Shown here: positions 47,713 to 56,450 of the stretch, in pieces
Layout: the number at the start of each line of letters is the position of its first letter
Numbering within the stretch: the stretch's first letter is position 1
Assembly: GCF_000010525.1 (NCBI RefSeq)
Contig: NC_009937.1
Span: forward strand, 1,431,501-1,495,500
From: Azorhizobium caulinodans ORS 571
GTDB lineage: Bacteria; Pseudomonadota; Alphaproteobacteria; Rhizobiales; Xanthobacteraceae
DNA length: 64,000 nt
Direction: 5' to 3'
Notes under the pieces: model-generated
Told to the model about the DNA's origin: nothing
Database searches by the model: none
The model's input: the letters and a program-made list of their open reading frames with translations, nothing else
Translations under genes and position numbers: made by a program

Positions 47713-48261
47713 TTACGCTTCCAGGGCAGACGTCTCGCCCTCGGGCAGGCCGATGTCGAAGACGTTGAGGGTGAAGGCCACCAGCGTGTAGTAGCCAAGG
47801 AGGCCCACCAGATCGACCACGCCCTTCTCGCCAAGGGCGGCGGTGGCGCGGGCGTAGAGGGCGTCGGTCGCACGTCCGCTTTCCACCACGGAGCGGCTGA
47901 AATCATGCACCACCCGTGCCGCCGCGCTGTCGAGCGGCGGCGTCTCGCGATTGGCGATGGCGGTGATGACCTGCTGCGACAGGCCCGCCTTCAGCCCCTC
48001 GCGGGCGTGGGCATACCATTCGAAGTGCGAGGTCCAGCGGCGGGCCACGACAAGGATGGCCAGCTCCGACAGGTCCGGCGGCAGGCTGGTGTCGTAACGC
48101 ACGAAGGCTCCGAGATGCTGCGCGCGCCGGCCCAGCTCCGGGCTGTGCAGCCAGGCGCGGAGGGGCGCGGGAACGCGGCCGCGCTTGCCCGAGATGGCCT
48201 CTTCCGCCACCGCCCGCTGCTCGGGCGTCATCTCGTCCAGGGGGAGATCCTTGATCCTCAT
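47713..48261 (-). CDS. Carboxymuconolactone decarboxylase-family protein
   Basis: 182 residues, all-helical AhpD/CMD fold. PELGRRAQHLGAFVRYDTSLPPDLSELAILVVARRWTSHFEWYAHAREGLKAGLS is the conserved core. The CxxC of AhpD-type peroxidases is absent, and the residues at that place are HFEWYAHA, as in the decarboxylase-like branch. Its ATG overlaps the stop of the upstream hydrolase (ATGA). The pairing with an enol-lactonase-like hydrolase recalls the PcaC/PcaD step of the protocatechuate pathway. Confidence 0.9.
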   Translation of the reverse strand: MRIKDLPLDEMTPEQRAVAEEAISGKRGRVPAPLRAWLHSPELGRRAQHLGAFVRYDTSLPPDLSELAILVVARRWTSHFEWYAHAREGLKAGLSQQVITAIANRETPPLDSAAARVVHDFSRSVVESGRATDALYARATAALGEKGVVDLVGLLGYYTLVAFTLNVFDIGLPEGETSALEA

Positions 48262-49067
48262 GCCGCGCCTCTCTTCAGAAAGGTAGCCAGCGCCGCGTTG
48301 AAGGCGCCTGGCTGCTCAATATTGGGCAGGTGGCCGGCATCGGGGATCTCGACGAATCGGCCGTCCGGCACGGCCTCGGCGAGGCCAGCCAGGGTTTTCG
48401 GCAGCGCGCCGTCCGCCGCGCCGGCAAGCATGAGTGCGGGGCAGGCGAGGGCCGTAAGGCCCGGCCGGAAATCGAAGCGTTGGAGCGCGCGCACCGCGCG
48501 CAGGAAGCCGTCGAGGGGCGTCGCCGCTATCATGCCCGCCACGCGGCGGACACCCTCTCCGTTCGTCTCGACGCTGGCGGGCTGGAACCAGCGCGCGATG
48601 GTGGGGTCCGCGAGCCCGGCCATGCCTTGGGTGCGGGCGAGGGCGATCCGCTCCTCCCACGCTTGTGCGCCACCCGTCGGTGTCGCCGCCTGACCGTCCG
48701 CCATCACGAGGCTGGCCACGCGCCGAGGCTGCGCGAGGGCCGCACCGAGACATGTCGCGGCGCCCATGGAGATGCCGACGAGATGGGTGCGCGCGATGCC
48801 GAGTGCATCCATGAGGCCGATCAGATCGGCGGCAAGACGCTCCATGGTGCAGTCTTCGGCCGGGATGCCCGTCCGCCCGTGACCCCGCTGGTCATAGCGC
48901 AGGATGCGGAAGCTTTCCCCGAACGCGGCCGCCTGATCGTCCCATAGGGACAGGTCGGTCATAAGGGAATTGCTGAACACCAGCCAGTGCGCGCCCTCGG
49001 GGCCGTCCACCCGGTAATGGAAGGTCAGTCCGTCGATCTCGATGCTGTTGGGGTTGGCTCGGGGCAT
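48258..49067 (-). CDS. Alpha/beta hydrolase, 3-oxoadipate enol-lactonase (PcaD)-like
   Basis: 269 residues from the ATG at 49067, five bases after the upstream stop. Core: HWLVFSNSLMTDLSLWDDQAAAFGESFRILRYDQRGHGRTG. Nucleophile Ser in LVGISMGAATCLGAAL (G-I-S-M-G), Asp in MLAGAADGALP, His in DAGHLPNIEQPGAF. The SNSL segment is characteristic of PcaD-type enzymes. Coupled to the decarboxylase-like gene by a 4-base overlap. Likely hydrolyses an enol-lactone made by the operon. Confidence 0.9.
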   Translation of the reverse strand: MPRANPNSIEIDGLTFHYRVDGPEGAHWLVFSNSLMTDLSLWDDQAAAFGESFRILRYDQRGHGRTGIPAEDCTMERLAADLIGLMDALGIARTHLVGISMGAATCLGAALAQPRRVASLVMADGQAATPTGGAQAWEERIALARTQGMAGLADPTIARWFQPASVETNGEGVRRVAGMIAATPLDGFLRAVRALQRFDFRPGLTALACPALMLAGAADGALPKTLAGLAEAVPDGRFVEIPDAGHLPNIEQPGAFNAALATFLKRGAA

Positions 49068-49071
49068 CGGC

Positions 49072-49680
49072 TCAACCCCGGAAATAGGGGGCATAGAGAT
49101 TGAACATCTGCGCCCCGATGCCGGCCACCGACGCGAGTGCGCTCCGCAGGGGCTCAAAGCCCTGCGGAGCGGCAAATTCAGCGATCAGCCAGAGGCTGGT
49201 CTTTTCGCTCTCCGACTGGCGGAAGACGCGGGCTTGCAGCGCATCAGGCAGAGCCTGCGCTGCCGCGCGCAAGGCCTCAGCGAAGGGCGTTTCCTCCCCG
49301 GAGGGATGATAGCGGGCCAAGAGCAGGCCGGCCGCCTGACCGAGCGGCAGGGTCAGCGCGTTGCCCGGCAGGATCTGCCGCGCCACCACGCGCTGCCGCC
49401 CCATGGTTCGCGGCAGGATGCGCTTGCTCCAGGGCGTGGAATTGGCAGCGGAAACAGCGTGATACTCGGGCGTGGCGAGCGCCGCCGTGGAGGCTAGATC
49501 GTATATGGCGAGCCAGCGGGGCCAGCCGGCAAGGCAGACCCAGCGCGAGGCGGTTTCGAAGCCCGGCAGCGCCCGGCGTTGCGGAAAGTGCTCGGTGTCG
49601 TACCAGTCGTTGAACTCTTCTTCCAGGCTCGCCGGAGGCTCCATGGTGACGAGGAGGAGTCCCTTGGGGTCGGTCATCAT
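49072..49680 (-). CDS. Tandem dimeric alpha-beta-barrel (EthD/DUF4286-like) protein
   Basis: 202 residues. The first half, LLLVTMEPPASLEEEFNDWYDTEHFPQRRALPGFETASRWVC, matches the opening of ferredoxin-like dimeric barrels. The second half (AAGLLLARYHPSGEETPFAEALRAAAQALPDALQARVFRQ) looks like a second copy. Such proteins can act as lactone or quinone binders, isomerases or monooxygenase partners. No catalytic residue can be named. It lies between two hydrolases in the operon with only 4-10 base gaps. Confidence 0.75.
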   Translation of the reverse strand: MMTDPKGLLLVTMEPPASLEEEFNDWYDTEHFPQRRALPGFETASRWVCLAGWPRWLAIYDLASTAALATPEYHAVSAANSTPWSKRILPRTMGRQRVVARQILPGNALTLPLGQAAGLLLARYHPSGEETPFAEALRAAAQALPDALQARVFRQSESEKTSLWLIAEFAAPQGFEPLRSALASVAGIGAQMFNLYAPYFRG

Positions 49681-49690
49681 CGCCTCCTGA

Positions 49691-50500
49691 TCAGGCTCGC
49701 ATCAGCGCGTCGCGGGTCACGCTGGCGAAGAAGTGCCGCAGATGCGTGGCCATCGCCTCGGGGGCCTGAACCGGCATGATGTGGCCACTGTCGATCTCCG
49801 CATAAATGGCACGCGGCAGTTGCGCCGAGAGGGCACGGACGGCCTCTGGCGGACGCAGCAGATCGTGCGTTCCGGCGAGCACAAGACATGGCAGGTCGAG
49901 GGCCCGGAGCTGCCCGTCCAGCCGCACATCGGCCAGCGCCATGTTGGCGTAGGCGTAGCCCACCGGATCGCTGGCAAGGAACCGCGCGCGGTAGGCGGCA
50001 TAAGCCGCCGGGTCCCGCCGCACCACGGACGGGAACGAGCGGGCGAGGCTCGCGTCCACGATCGCGGCCATGCCCTCGCGCATGGCACGCTCCGACCGGT
50101 CCACCAGATAGCGGACGCGGTCTTCCGCCACCGTCAGCGCGGGCGAGCAGAGGGCGAGCCCATACACGGCGGCCGGATCGTTGAGCGCGTGCACCACGGC
50201 AATGGCCGCGCCGGCCGCGACGCCGGCGAGGCAAAACGGGCCGGCGAGACCGAGCGCGTCGAGCAGCTGGCGCAGATCCCGCGCATGGTCTGCGATCGTG
50301 AACGGCTTGCGGGGCTTCTCGGACCAGCCGGCGCCGCGCTGGTCATAGCGCAGCACCCGAAAGTCACGCTCCAGGCGTGGCATGAGCGCATCGAAGCTCT
50401 CGAGGCTGCCGCCCAGCTCATGGATCAGCACCAGTTGCACCGGGCCGCTGCCGGACAGCGTGTAGCGCAGGGTGACCTGCTCAAGGTCGATCCAGTTCAT
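49691..50500 (-). CDS. Alpha/beta-hydrolase-fold protein lacking the nucleophile Ser
   Basis: 269 residues, first gene of the catabolic operon. The fold is complete: LVLIHELGGSLESFDALMPRLERDFRVLRYDQRGAGWSEKP, cap region, LVLAGTHDLLRPPEAV with the acid and EIDSGHIMPVQAPEAM with the His. The nucleophile elbow reads L-A-G-V-A95-A-G, where hydrolases have Gly-x-Ser-x-Gly. Without the Ser, normal ester hydrolysis is not expected. It may use another mechanism, as some alpha/beta-fold dioxygenases, dehydratases and lyases do, or be structural. Confidence 0.88.
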   Translation of the reverse strand: MNWIDLEQVTLRYTLSGSGPVQLVLIHELGGSLESFDALMPRLERDFRVLRYDQRGAGWSEKPRKPFTIADHARDLRQLLDALGLAGPFCLAGVAAGAAIAVVHALNDPAAVYGLALCSPALTVAEDRVRYLVDRSERAMREGMAAIVDASLARSFPSVVRRDPAAYAAYRARFLASDPVGYAYANMALADVRLDGQLRALDLPCLVLAGTHDLLRPPEAVRALSAQLPRAIYAEIDSGHIMPVQAPEAMATHLRHFFASVTRDALMRA

Positions 50501-50604
50501 GGCGAAACAGGCCCGAAAGGGGATTTGACGTCGGGAAAGGTGCCTGCCAAAACGGCGTCCATCACGAGCGTCCGTGCGGCGGCAACCGCCGATGGAGGTG
50601 CGCC

Positions 50605-51546
50605 ATCGACATCCGTGGACTTCGCTATTTCGTCCAGGTGGCGCGGGCTGGAAGCGTCAGCCGCGCCTCGGTCATCCTGAACGTCGCGCAACCCGCCCTC
50701 AGCCGCCAGTTGATGAAGCTGGAGGAGGAGCTCGGCGTCAGCCTGTTCGTGCGTCACGGGCGCGGCGTGCGGCTGACCCGCGCCGGCAGCTCGCTGCTGG
50801 AGCACGCCAACGCCGTGCTGCGGCAGGTGGACCAGATCTCGGAACTCGTGCGGGCGCCGGAGACGAGCTTCGCCGGCCATGTGGTGCTCGGCGTGCCGCC
50901 GGCGGCAGGCCTCATCATCGCTCCGGTGGTGGTGGAAATCCTGCGCGAACGCTGGCCGCATGCCTCGCTCCACGTGCGCGAGGGCATCAGTTCCTCTCTG
51001 GAGGAATGGCTGCTCGACCGCCGCCTCGATCTCGCGATCCTCTATAATCCGCCGCCGCTGGACGGCATCGTCCTGACGCCGATCCTGCACGAGCGGATGG
51101 TGGCCGCCGGTCCCATTACCGAGAGTCAGATGAGCGCGCGTACCATCAACTGGCGGGACCTTTCCGGCCTGCCGCTGATCCTGCCGTCTCTGCCCCACAG
51201 CAACCGCCGCCTGATCGAACAGGCGGCCATCCAGCGTGGCGCCCGCCTCGACGTGGTGTTCGAGGTGGACAGCGTCACCATGACCAAGGCCATGATCAAG
51301 CGGGGCCTTGGCTGGACCATTCTGGCCCATGCTGCGGTGGCGGGGGAGGCGGAGCGGGGAGAATTGCAGGTGCGGGTCATCGACCGGCCCCCGCTCATCT
51401 CCACGGTCTCCATCGGCATCCCGACGGAAACCCAGTCCACGCCGCTTGCCCATGAGCTCTTCGATGTGGTGCGCGGCGTCATCGTGGAGCGTGTGGCTGC
51501 AGGCGCGTGGTACGGCGCCAAGGTGGTAGATGACTATGTCCGCTGA
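50605..51546 (+). CDS. LysR-family regulator with a probable ATC start
   Basis: About 313 residues if started at ATC 50605. The family N-terminus (I/M)DIRGLRYFVQVARAGSVSRAS needs these 11 codons before the first canonical start, GTG at 50638, which would cut off most of helix 1. GGAGGT lies five bases before the ATC. The helix-turn-helix ends VILNVAQPALSRQLMKLEEELGVSLFVRHGRGVRLTRAG, and the effector domain is complete. It is divergent from the six-gene catabolic operon and likely controls it. Confidence 0.88.
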   Translation: MDIRGLRYFVQVARAGSVSRASVILNVAQPALSRQLMKLEEELGVSLFVRHGRGVRLTRAGSSLLEHANAVLRQVDQISELVRAPETSFAGHVVLGVPPAAGLIIAPVVVEILRERWPHASLHVREGISSSLEEWLLDRRLDLAILYNPPPLDGIVLTPILHERMVAAGPITESQMSARTINWRDLSGLPLILPSLPHSNRRLIEQAAIQRGARLDVVFEVDSVTMTKAMIKRGLGWTILAHAAVAGEAERGELQVRVIDRPPLISTVSIGIPTETQSTPLAHELFDVVRGVIVERVAAGAWYGAKVVDDYVR

Positions 51547-51556
51547 CATGCGGGTT

Positions 51557-52870
51557 TCACTCACCGGCCTTGGCGGATGCGGGGACCGCCACGGCCGACG
51601 CCTGCGGGCCGGCACCGGCCGGCGCGGCGAGCTCGGCCATGTAGCTGTCGAACTTGGTCCGGTTGAACGCATTCTCCCACCGGGCGATGACAAACACGGC
51701 AACGGTGTTCCCCACCACATTGGTGAGTGCGGTGCAGGTGGCCATCAGCCGGTCCACGCCAAACAGAAGGCCCAGCCCGTTGAGCGGCAGCGCACGCACC
51801 GTCTGCAACGTGGCGGCGAGCTTGATGAAGGCGCCTCCGGCGACGGTGGTGCCGCCCTTTGAGGTGAGCAGCATGATGGCGAGCACGCCGATCTGCTGGC
51901 CAAGCGAAAAGGGTGTATCGGTGGCCTGGGCGATGAAGCCCACCGCGATGGCCATGTAGATGGCGGTGCCGTCCAGATTGAAGCTGTAGCCGGCGGGCAG
52001 TACAAACCCCACCACCGCCTCGTCGCAGCCGGCCTTTTCCAGCTTCTGCATCAGCCGGGGCAGGGCCACCTCGCCAGACGCGGTGCCGAGCACCAGCAGC
52101 AGTTCCTCGCGCACCAGGCGGATGAGCTTCAGGATGGACAGCCCGGCCATGCCAGCTACTGAGCCAAGGACCAGGAAGACGAAGGCGAGGGACGTGACGT
52201 AGTAAAGGCCGACGAGCTTGGCGAGATAGATCAGCGTGCCCGAACCGTGAGCGCCGACGGCCGCCGCGATGGCGCCAAACGCACCGATGGGGGCCACGCG
52301 CATGATGAAGCCGAGGATGCGGAACAGGACATCCTGCCCTTCCTCGATGCCGCGCAGGATGGGCGAATCCTTCTTGCCGCCGATGCTGAGAGCCGCGCCG
52401 GTGAGCACGGAGATGAAGAGCACCTGCAGGATCTCGCCCTTGGCGAACGCGTCCACCAGCGTGTTGGGAATGATGGAAAGGAAGAAGCCGACGGCGGTGA
52501 AGTGGCTGGCGGTGTTCGAGATCCTGGCTACGCTCTCGTTGACGGCGAGGCTGGTGGCGTGGAGGCCCGCGCCGGGCTCGAACACGTTCACCACCACGAA
52601 TCCGAGCGCCATGCCGACGGTGGTGAGGATCTCGAAATAGAGCAGCGCCTTGAAGGCGAGGCGGCCGAGCTGGCCCATATCCCGCACGTGGGTGAGCCCC
52701 AGAACCACGGAGCAGAAGATGATCGGCCCCAGCATCATCCGCAGCAGCCCGATAAAGGCATCGCCGAGCGGCTTCATCTCGACGGCGGTCGCCGGCGCCA
52801 GAATCCCCAGGGCGATGCCGAGCAGGATGGCGATGATCACCTGAACATAGAGCTGGCGTAAGCGGGCCAT
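51557..52870 (-). CDS. dctA: DctA-type C4-dicarboxylate:cation symporter
   Basis: 437 residues from the ATG at 52870. DAACS-family transporter: LYVQVIIAILLGIALGILAP, MMLGPIIFCSVVLGL, the Ser-rich hairpin VLGTASGEVALPRLM, the substrate/Na motif GYSFNLDGTAIYMAIAVGFIAQA, and the second hairpin IMLLTSKGGTTVAGGAFIKLAATL. It imports succinate, fumarate or malate, or aromatic-derived acids. The C-terminal Ala/Pro-rich tail is longer than usual. Its position beside the catabolic operon's LysR gene suggests uptake of the same or related acids. Confidence 0.92.
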   Translation of the reverse strand: MARLRQLYVQVIIAILLGIALGILAPATAVEMKPLGDAFIGLLRMMLGPIIFCSVVLGLTHVRDMGQLGRLAFKALLYFEILTTVGMALGFVVVNVFEPGAGLHATSLAVNESVARISNTASHFTAVGFFLSIIPNTLVDAFAKGEILQVLFISVLTGAALSIGGKKDSPILRGIEEGQDVLFRILGFIMRVAPIGAFGAIAAAVGAHGSGTLIYLAKLVGLYYVTSLAFVFLVLGSVAGMAGLSILKLIRLVREELLLVLGTASGEVALPRLMQKLEKAGCDEAVVGFVLPAGYSFNLDGTAIYMAIAVGFIAQATDTPFSLGQQIGVLAIMLLTSKGGTTVAGGAFIKLAATLQTVRALPLNGLGLLFGVDRLMATCTALTNVVGNTVAVFVIARWENAFNRTKFDSYMAELAAPAGAGPQASAVAVPASAKAGE

Positions 52871-53275
52871 AACGAACTTCACTCCCGTGCTGCCGCCGCT
52901 GCTTCCGGCGGCTTTGCTATTGGGCCGCATTACAAACGTCAGGAACGGGCTATGTCCAAGTCCGTCGATGGATACATATCCATGCCGTTTCGGTATGGTT
53001 CATCCCAGCGTGCCGACCGGGCGGTGTAATCAAACCGCCCCGATGGTCGCTGGGCGTGGCCGTGCAGGGAAGACGAATGATTTCTCCGCCAGCGCGCCCG
53101 AGGCCTACCGGATGCTGAACCGCTTCGGGTCGATGCGCTGCCGCACGCCGCTTTGTGGCCGTCGAGCGCCAGCGGGGATGTCATCGCGTTCGGTGACGCG
53201 CATTGCTGCCCGCAGACATCCCGCCGAAAATCAGGGCTTCCGGGGCTTCAAAATTCCACTTGTTCTCTTTTTGTT

Positions 53276-53292
53276 CCTATGGAATCCATAGG
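53276..53292. promoter_or_regulatory. Perfect operator-like palindrome
   Basis: CCTATGGA (53276-53283), one base A, TCCATAGG (53285-53292). It follows a T-rich stretch (TTGTTCTCTTTTTGTT) and lies 23 bases before the ATG of a short frame at 53316. The symmetry and spacing fit a regulator-binding site; no regulator is identified. Confidence 0.55.
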
Positions 53293-53315
53293 GCCGACAC
53301 GCCTCGGAGAGCACC

Positions 53316-53522
53316 ATGCCGAACGACGTCTTTCGTGCGGACGACACTACGTTTCCCACGGTCCTGCTGAGTTCCGAGCTTGGAAAGGGCCAGTCCTCGA
53401 CCTGTCCCGCATCAAGCCATCCACCCGAACAGCGGGAAGCGGTTTGGCTGCAATGGGAAGAGCTTTGGTTGACGGAGATGGCCCTGCGTGTCGATGACGT
53501 ATCGGACGGGGGCTGGCATTGA
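53316..53522 (+). CDS. Possible small protein (68 aa), unknown
   Basis: Begins MPNDVFRADDTTFPTVLLSSELGKG, with CGGAGAG ten bases before the ATG and a palindrome upstream. The C-terminal half has EAVWLQWEELWLTEMALRV, a helix-like segment with several Trp. No family recognised. Support comes from the regulatory context rather than from similarity. Confidence 0.3.
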   Translation: MPNDVFRADDTTFPTVLLSSELGKGQSSTCPASSHPPEQREAVWLQWEELWLTEMALRVDDVSDGGWH

Positions 53523-53803
53523 GGTGGCGCGTACGCTCGCGCGTCGCGCGAGTAGGCGTCTCAGGTCGTCCTCGAAGCCCTTCGGCGTTGGGCGTAGAGC
53601 ATCAAGGAGACGAAGCTGGGCGAGGCAGGTCCCGCCGTTCGGCATGGCCGCGAGGAACGAGAGTTTGCCGGAGGGGGCTGGTGTGCCCGCCTCCGGCCCG
53701 AGCAACCCCTGGACCTCGACACACGGGCACGCGCGAGATCCAGATCTCCTGAACCGATGGGCCCTGGCGGCGCAGGGATCGGCTCACGGGGCCGACGCGA
53801 CGG

Positions 53804-54988
53804 CTACAAAGCTCTTCTTCCGGCGATCCGCAGAATGCCATATCCGAGAACGCCGGCCAGCAGCGAGCCCGCCAGGATGCCGTACTTGACGCGGTCCTGC
53901 ATGTGCGGGTCCTCGAAGGCGAGCAGACCGATGAACAGGCTCATCGTGAAGCCGATGCCGCAGAGGAAGGCGACTCCGAGAACCTGAAGCCACGTCGCGT
54001 GTGTGGGGAGTTCGGCGAGCCGCAGCCGGACCATCAGCGCGACCGCGCCGAAGATCCCGACGACCTTCCCGATCAGAAGCCCGGCCGCAACGCCGACGGC
54101 GAGTGTGTCCGTCATGATCGCAGGCGTTATCGAGGCAAAGGACACGCCGGCATTCGCGAAGCCGAAGATCGGCAGGATGGCGAAGGCGACAGGCGCATGG
54201 AGCAAGCTCTCCAGGCGGTGCAGAGGCGCCGTCTGGCGGGAGGGATCCGGCGTCGCGGAGGCCGTGGTGATGGGAATCGTCAGGGCCAGCAAGACGCCGG
54301 CGAGAGTCGCGTGGACGCCGGACACCAGGAGCAGGACCCACAGCACCGCGCCGAGCGCGAGGTAGATCCGCAGATCCTGGAAATTGGCGGCGCACAGGCT
54401 TCTGAGAATGCCGAAGACGAAAACGGCGCCCAGCAGGGTGGCAACGTTGATATTGGCCGTATAGAAAATCGCGATGATGATGACGGCGCCCAAGTCGTCG
54501 ATGATGGCCAGGGCCGCCAGGAAGATCTTGAGAGAAGACGGCACGCGCGAGCCGAGGAGCGACATCACTCCCAGCGCGAAAGCGATATCGGTCGCGGCGG
54601 GGATGGCCCAGCCGCGCAAGGCGTCCGGGTTGTTCAGGTTCAACATCACATAAACGATGCCGGGGATGGCCATTCCCCCCACCGCGGCCACGCCCGGCAG
54701 TGTCCGCTTCCCCCAGGTGGCAAGCTGGCCGGTCAGAATTTCGCGCTTGATCTCCAGACCGACGAGCAGAAAGAACACCGCCATCAGTCCGTCGTTCACC
54801 CAGTGTTGGACGCTCAACGGTCCGGCGTATGCGTGCAGGGTCGCGAAGTAGCCGGGGGCCAAGGGCGAGTTGGCGACAGCGATGGCGGCCAATGCGCAGG
54901 CCATCAGAACGAGTCCGGCGGAGGTCTCGTGATGAAAGAATGCGCGCAGCGGGGACATCGGCCGCTGGGTCCGGGACGGCCCGCTCAT
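53804..54988 (-). CDS. nhaA: NhaA Na+/H+ antiporter
   Basis: 394 residues. Electrogenic inner-membrane exchanger, one Na+ out for two H+ in. LRAFFHHETSAGLVLMACALAAIAVANSP is the usual start. LMAVFFLLVGLEIKREIL and IPAATDIAFALGVMSLLG (TM4, D134) are visible, and the ion-binding pair D164-D165 is in AIIDDLGAVIIIAIFYT. TM10-11 are FLCGIGFTMSLFIGLLAF. Full length and intact. The ATG at 54988 has GGGAGG six bases upstream, but that sequence is paired in a hairpin listed next. Confidence 0.95.
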   Translation of the reverse strand: MSGPSRTQRPMSPLRAFFHHETSAGLVLMACALAAIAVANSPLAPGYFATLHAYAGPLSVQHWVNDGLMAVFFLLVGLEIKREILTGQLATWGKRTLPGVAAVGGMAIPGIVYVMLNLNNPDALRGWAIPAATDIAFALGVMSLLGSRVPSSLKIFLAALAIIDDLGAVIIIAIFYTANINVATLLGAVFVFGILRSLCAANFQDLRIYLALGAVLWVLLLVSGVHATLAGVLLALTIPITTASATPDPSRQTAPLHRLESLLHAPVAFAILPIFGFANAGVSFASITPAIMTDTLAVGVAAGLLIGKVVGIFGAVALMVRLRLAELPTHATWLQVLGVAFLCGIGFTMSLFIGLLAFEDPHMQDRVKYGILAGSLLAGVLGYGILRIAGRRAL

Positions 54989-54994
54989 GGGCGT

Positions 54995-55010
54995 CCTCCC
55001 GCATGGGAGG
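54995..55010 (-). promoter_or_regulatory. Hairpin sequestering the nhaA Shine-Dalgarno
   Basis: On the nhaA mRNA, CCUCCC-AUGC-GGGAGG forms a perfect six-bp GC-rich stem, and the 3' arm GGGAGG is the Shine-Dalgarno, six bases before the AUG. In closed form it would block ribosome binding. It may make nhaA translation conditional on temperature, ions, pH or a trans factor. Confidence 0.6.
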
Positions 55011-55433
55011 AAGAAATCCGCTTATGAAGCAAAGGACGAGCGACGGCGCTCGTATCCGCGCGATGATACATGCAGGTCTCCAACGCTGGCGGCCCGACCA
55101 GCGCAACAACCTGCCGATCCAATAGGGGATCGCGCACCCATGCCCTTATGATCTTCCAAAAATGGCAAAGGCATGACCGGGTGAAGCTGCAGTCCAAGGC
55201 CCCGGTCGACGGGCGCTGCGACGAAAAAAGTCGGCGCTGCGCAGATTGAAGTTGGTGTTGGCGTGACGCACACCAAACCACCTCCGGCGCATGCGCAAAG
55301 GCTCACCGCGGCAGAATGGCGGCGATCCACGCCTCAAGTGAACGTCGGCTTGTTTGGCGGAAACGCCCTTCGCACCGCAGGCGCTATCAGACAGTTTCTG
55401 GCTGGCGCAGCCGTTCGGACAAGGGCGAGGCGG
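55011..55433. other. Intergenic, no gene supported
   Basis: 423 bases between the nhaA leader and the end of the AraC gene. A plus-strand frame from 55263 mirrors the AraC gene further on and has no support. The nhaA promoter should lie at the left side. Confidence 0.45.
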
Positions 55434-56384
55434 TTACTTCGGCCTTTCGCGTTTGGAGATGTGGGAGGGCGGCGCGCCGTAGCGGGTCCGGAAGGTGCGC
55501 ACGAAATAGGAGAGGTCGCCGAAACCCGCCTCCAGCGCGACTGTCGCGATGCGCGCGCGAGGCCCCTCCTCGCTGGTCAGGAGGGCATGGGCAGCGGCGA
55601 GCCGCCGCTCGAGCAGATAGCGGGAGAAGGTCGTGCCCTCCTGCGCGAACAGCTTCTGCACATAGCGGCCCGTGACACCGTGCAGCCGGGCGACGCTCTC
55701 CACGGACAGGTCTCGCCGGGCATAGTCCCGATCCACCTGATAGCGGATCGCGGCGAGCCGGACGGCCGGGCTCAGGGCTCCTTGCGCGGGGTCGTCCAGC
55801 CCGAAGAGCGTTCCCGCCAGATCGCGCAGGTGATTGCCCGCGAGCCGCGCATGCCGCTCGGAATCAAGCGGAATCATCCCCTGGAGCACGGCGCCGGCAT
55901 AATGGGTCAGGAGCATGAGCCGGTTGTCCGAAGCCGGCGCCGGCTTGGCGATCCGCCCATGCAGGGCTTCCGCATGGGCGGCGACGGGCGCCGCCATGCG
56001 CAGGAAGTCGAACCGTTCGGCCCGCGTGGCATCGAGTTCAAAGGGGTGTCCGAGCGCGACGAGGGCCGCACTGCGCTCCTCCAGCCATATCTCCCGTCCG
56101 GCCTGGCGCAGGCCGATCCGGCCGCCGACGGGACGGACGAGGATGATATCGGAAGGCACCATCCCCCGCTCCGACCGGATGACGGCGCGCACGTCCACGC
56201 ATGTGGTGATGAGGATGTCCGGCAGGGCGCAATGGACGATGCGCGCCGGTCTGCCGTTCGCCGCGCCGAAATGCAGGCTCACGTCTCCCAGAAGATCTGC
56301 GAACAGCTTGACGGCCGCGTCCTGCCCCCGCCGTGGCGGCAGGCCGGCGGTGGTGAACCATGCGGGATCATAACGGCCGGCCAT
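55434..56384 (-). CDS. AraC-family regulator of the siderophore locus
   Basis: 316 residues. An N-terminal AraC_binding_2-type sensor (CVDVRAVIRSERGMVPSDIILVRPVGGRIGLRQAGREIWLEERSAALVALGHPFEL) precedes the double helix-turn-helix (LSVESVARLHGVTGRYVQKLFAQEGTTFSRYLLERRLAAAHALL; IATVALEAGFGDLSYFVRTFRTRYGAPPSHI). It is divergent from a TonB-dependent receptor. Such regulators bind the iron-siderophore and activate the uptake genes, as PchR does for pyochelin; the same is likely here. Confidence 0.9.
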   Translation of the reverse strand: MAGRYDPAWFTTAGLPPRRGQDAAVKLFADLLGDVSLHFGAANGRPARIVHCALPDILITTCVDVRAVIRSERGMVPSDIILVRPVGGRIGLRQAGREIWLEERSAALVALGHPFELDATRAERFDFLRMAAPVAAHAEALHGRIAKPAPASDNRLMLLTHYAGAVLQGMIPLDSERHARLAGNHLRDLAGTLFGLDDPAQGALSPAVRLAAIRYQVDRDYARRDLSVESVARLHGVTGRYVQKLFAQEGTTFSRYLLERRLAAAHALLTSEEGPRARIATVALEAGFGDLSYFVRTFRTRYGAPPSHISKRERPK

Positions 56385-56450
56385 GCTCGCTTCCGTTGAA
56401 TAATTCCAAGTTGTTGCGCCTCGGAGACAGGCGAAATGAAAGAGGTCGAG

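Larger units (their letters stand above)
52871..53803. other. Long region with no firmly supported gene
   Basis: 933 bases between dctA and nhaA. The first part carries the dctA promoter. An AT-rich stretch at 53250-53292 contains a perfect palindrome listed separately, followed by a 68-codon frame. Frames on both strands at 53412-53889 overlap each other and have no recognised domain; the region may contain decayed sequence. Confidence 0.5.

Noticed and set aside
53784-55109. Minus-strand 441-codon frame overlapping nhaA
   Set aside because: Same strand but a different frame; nhaA is full length with all its motifs, so this one is a shadow.
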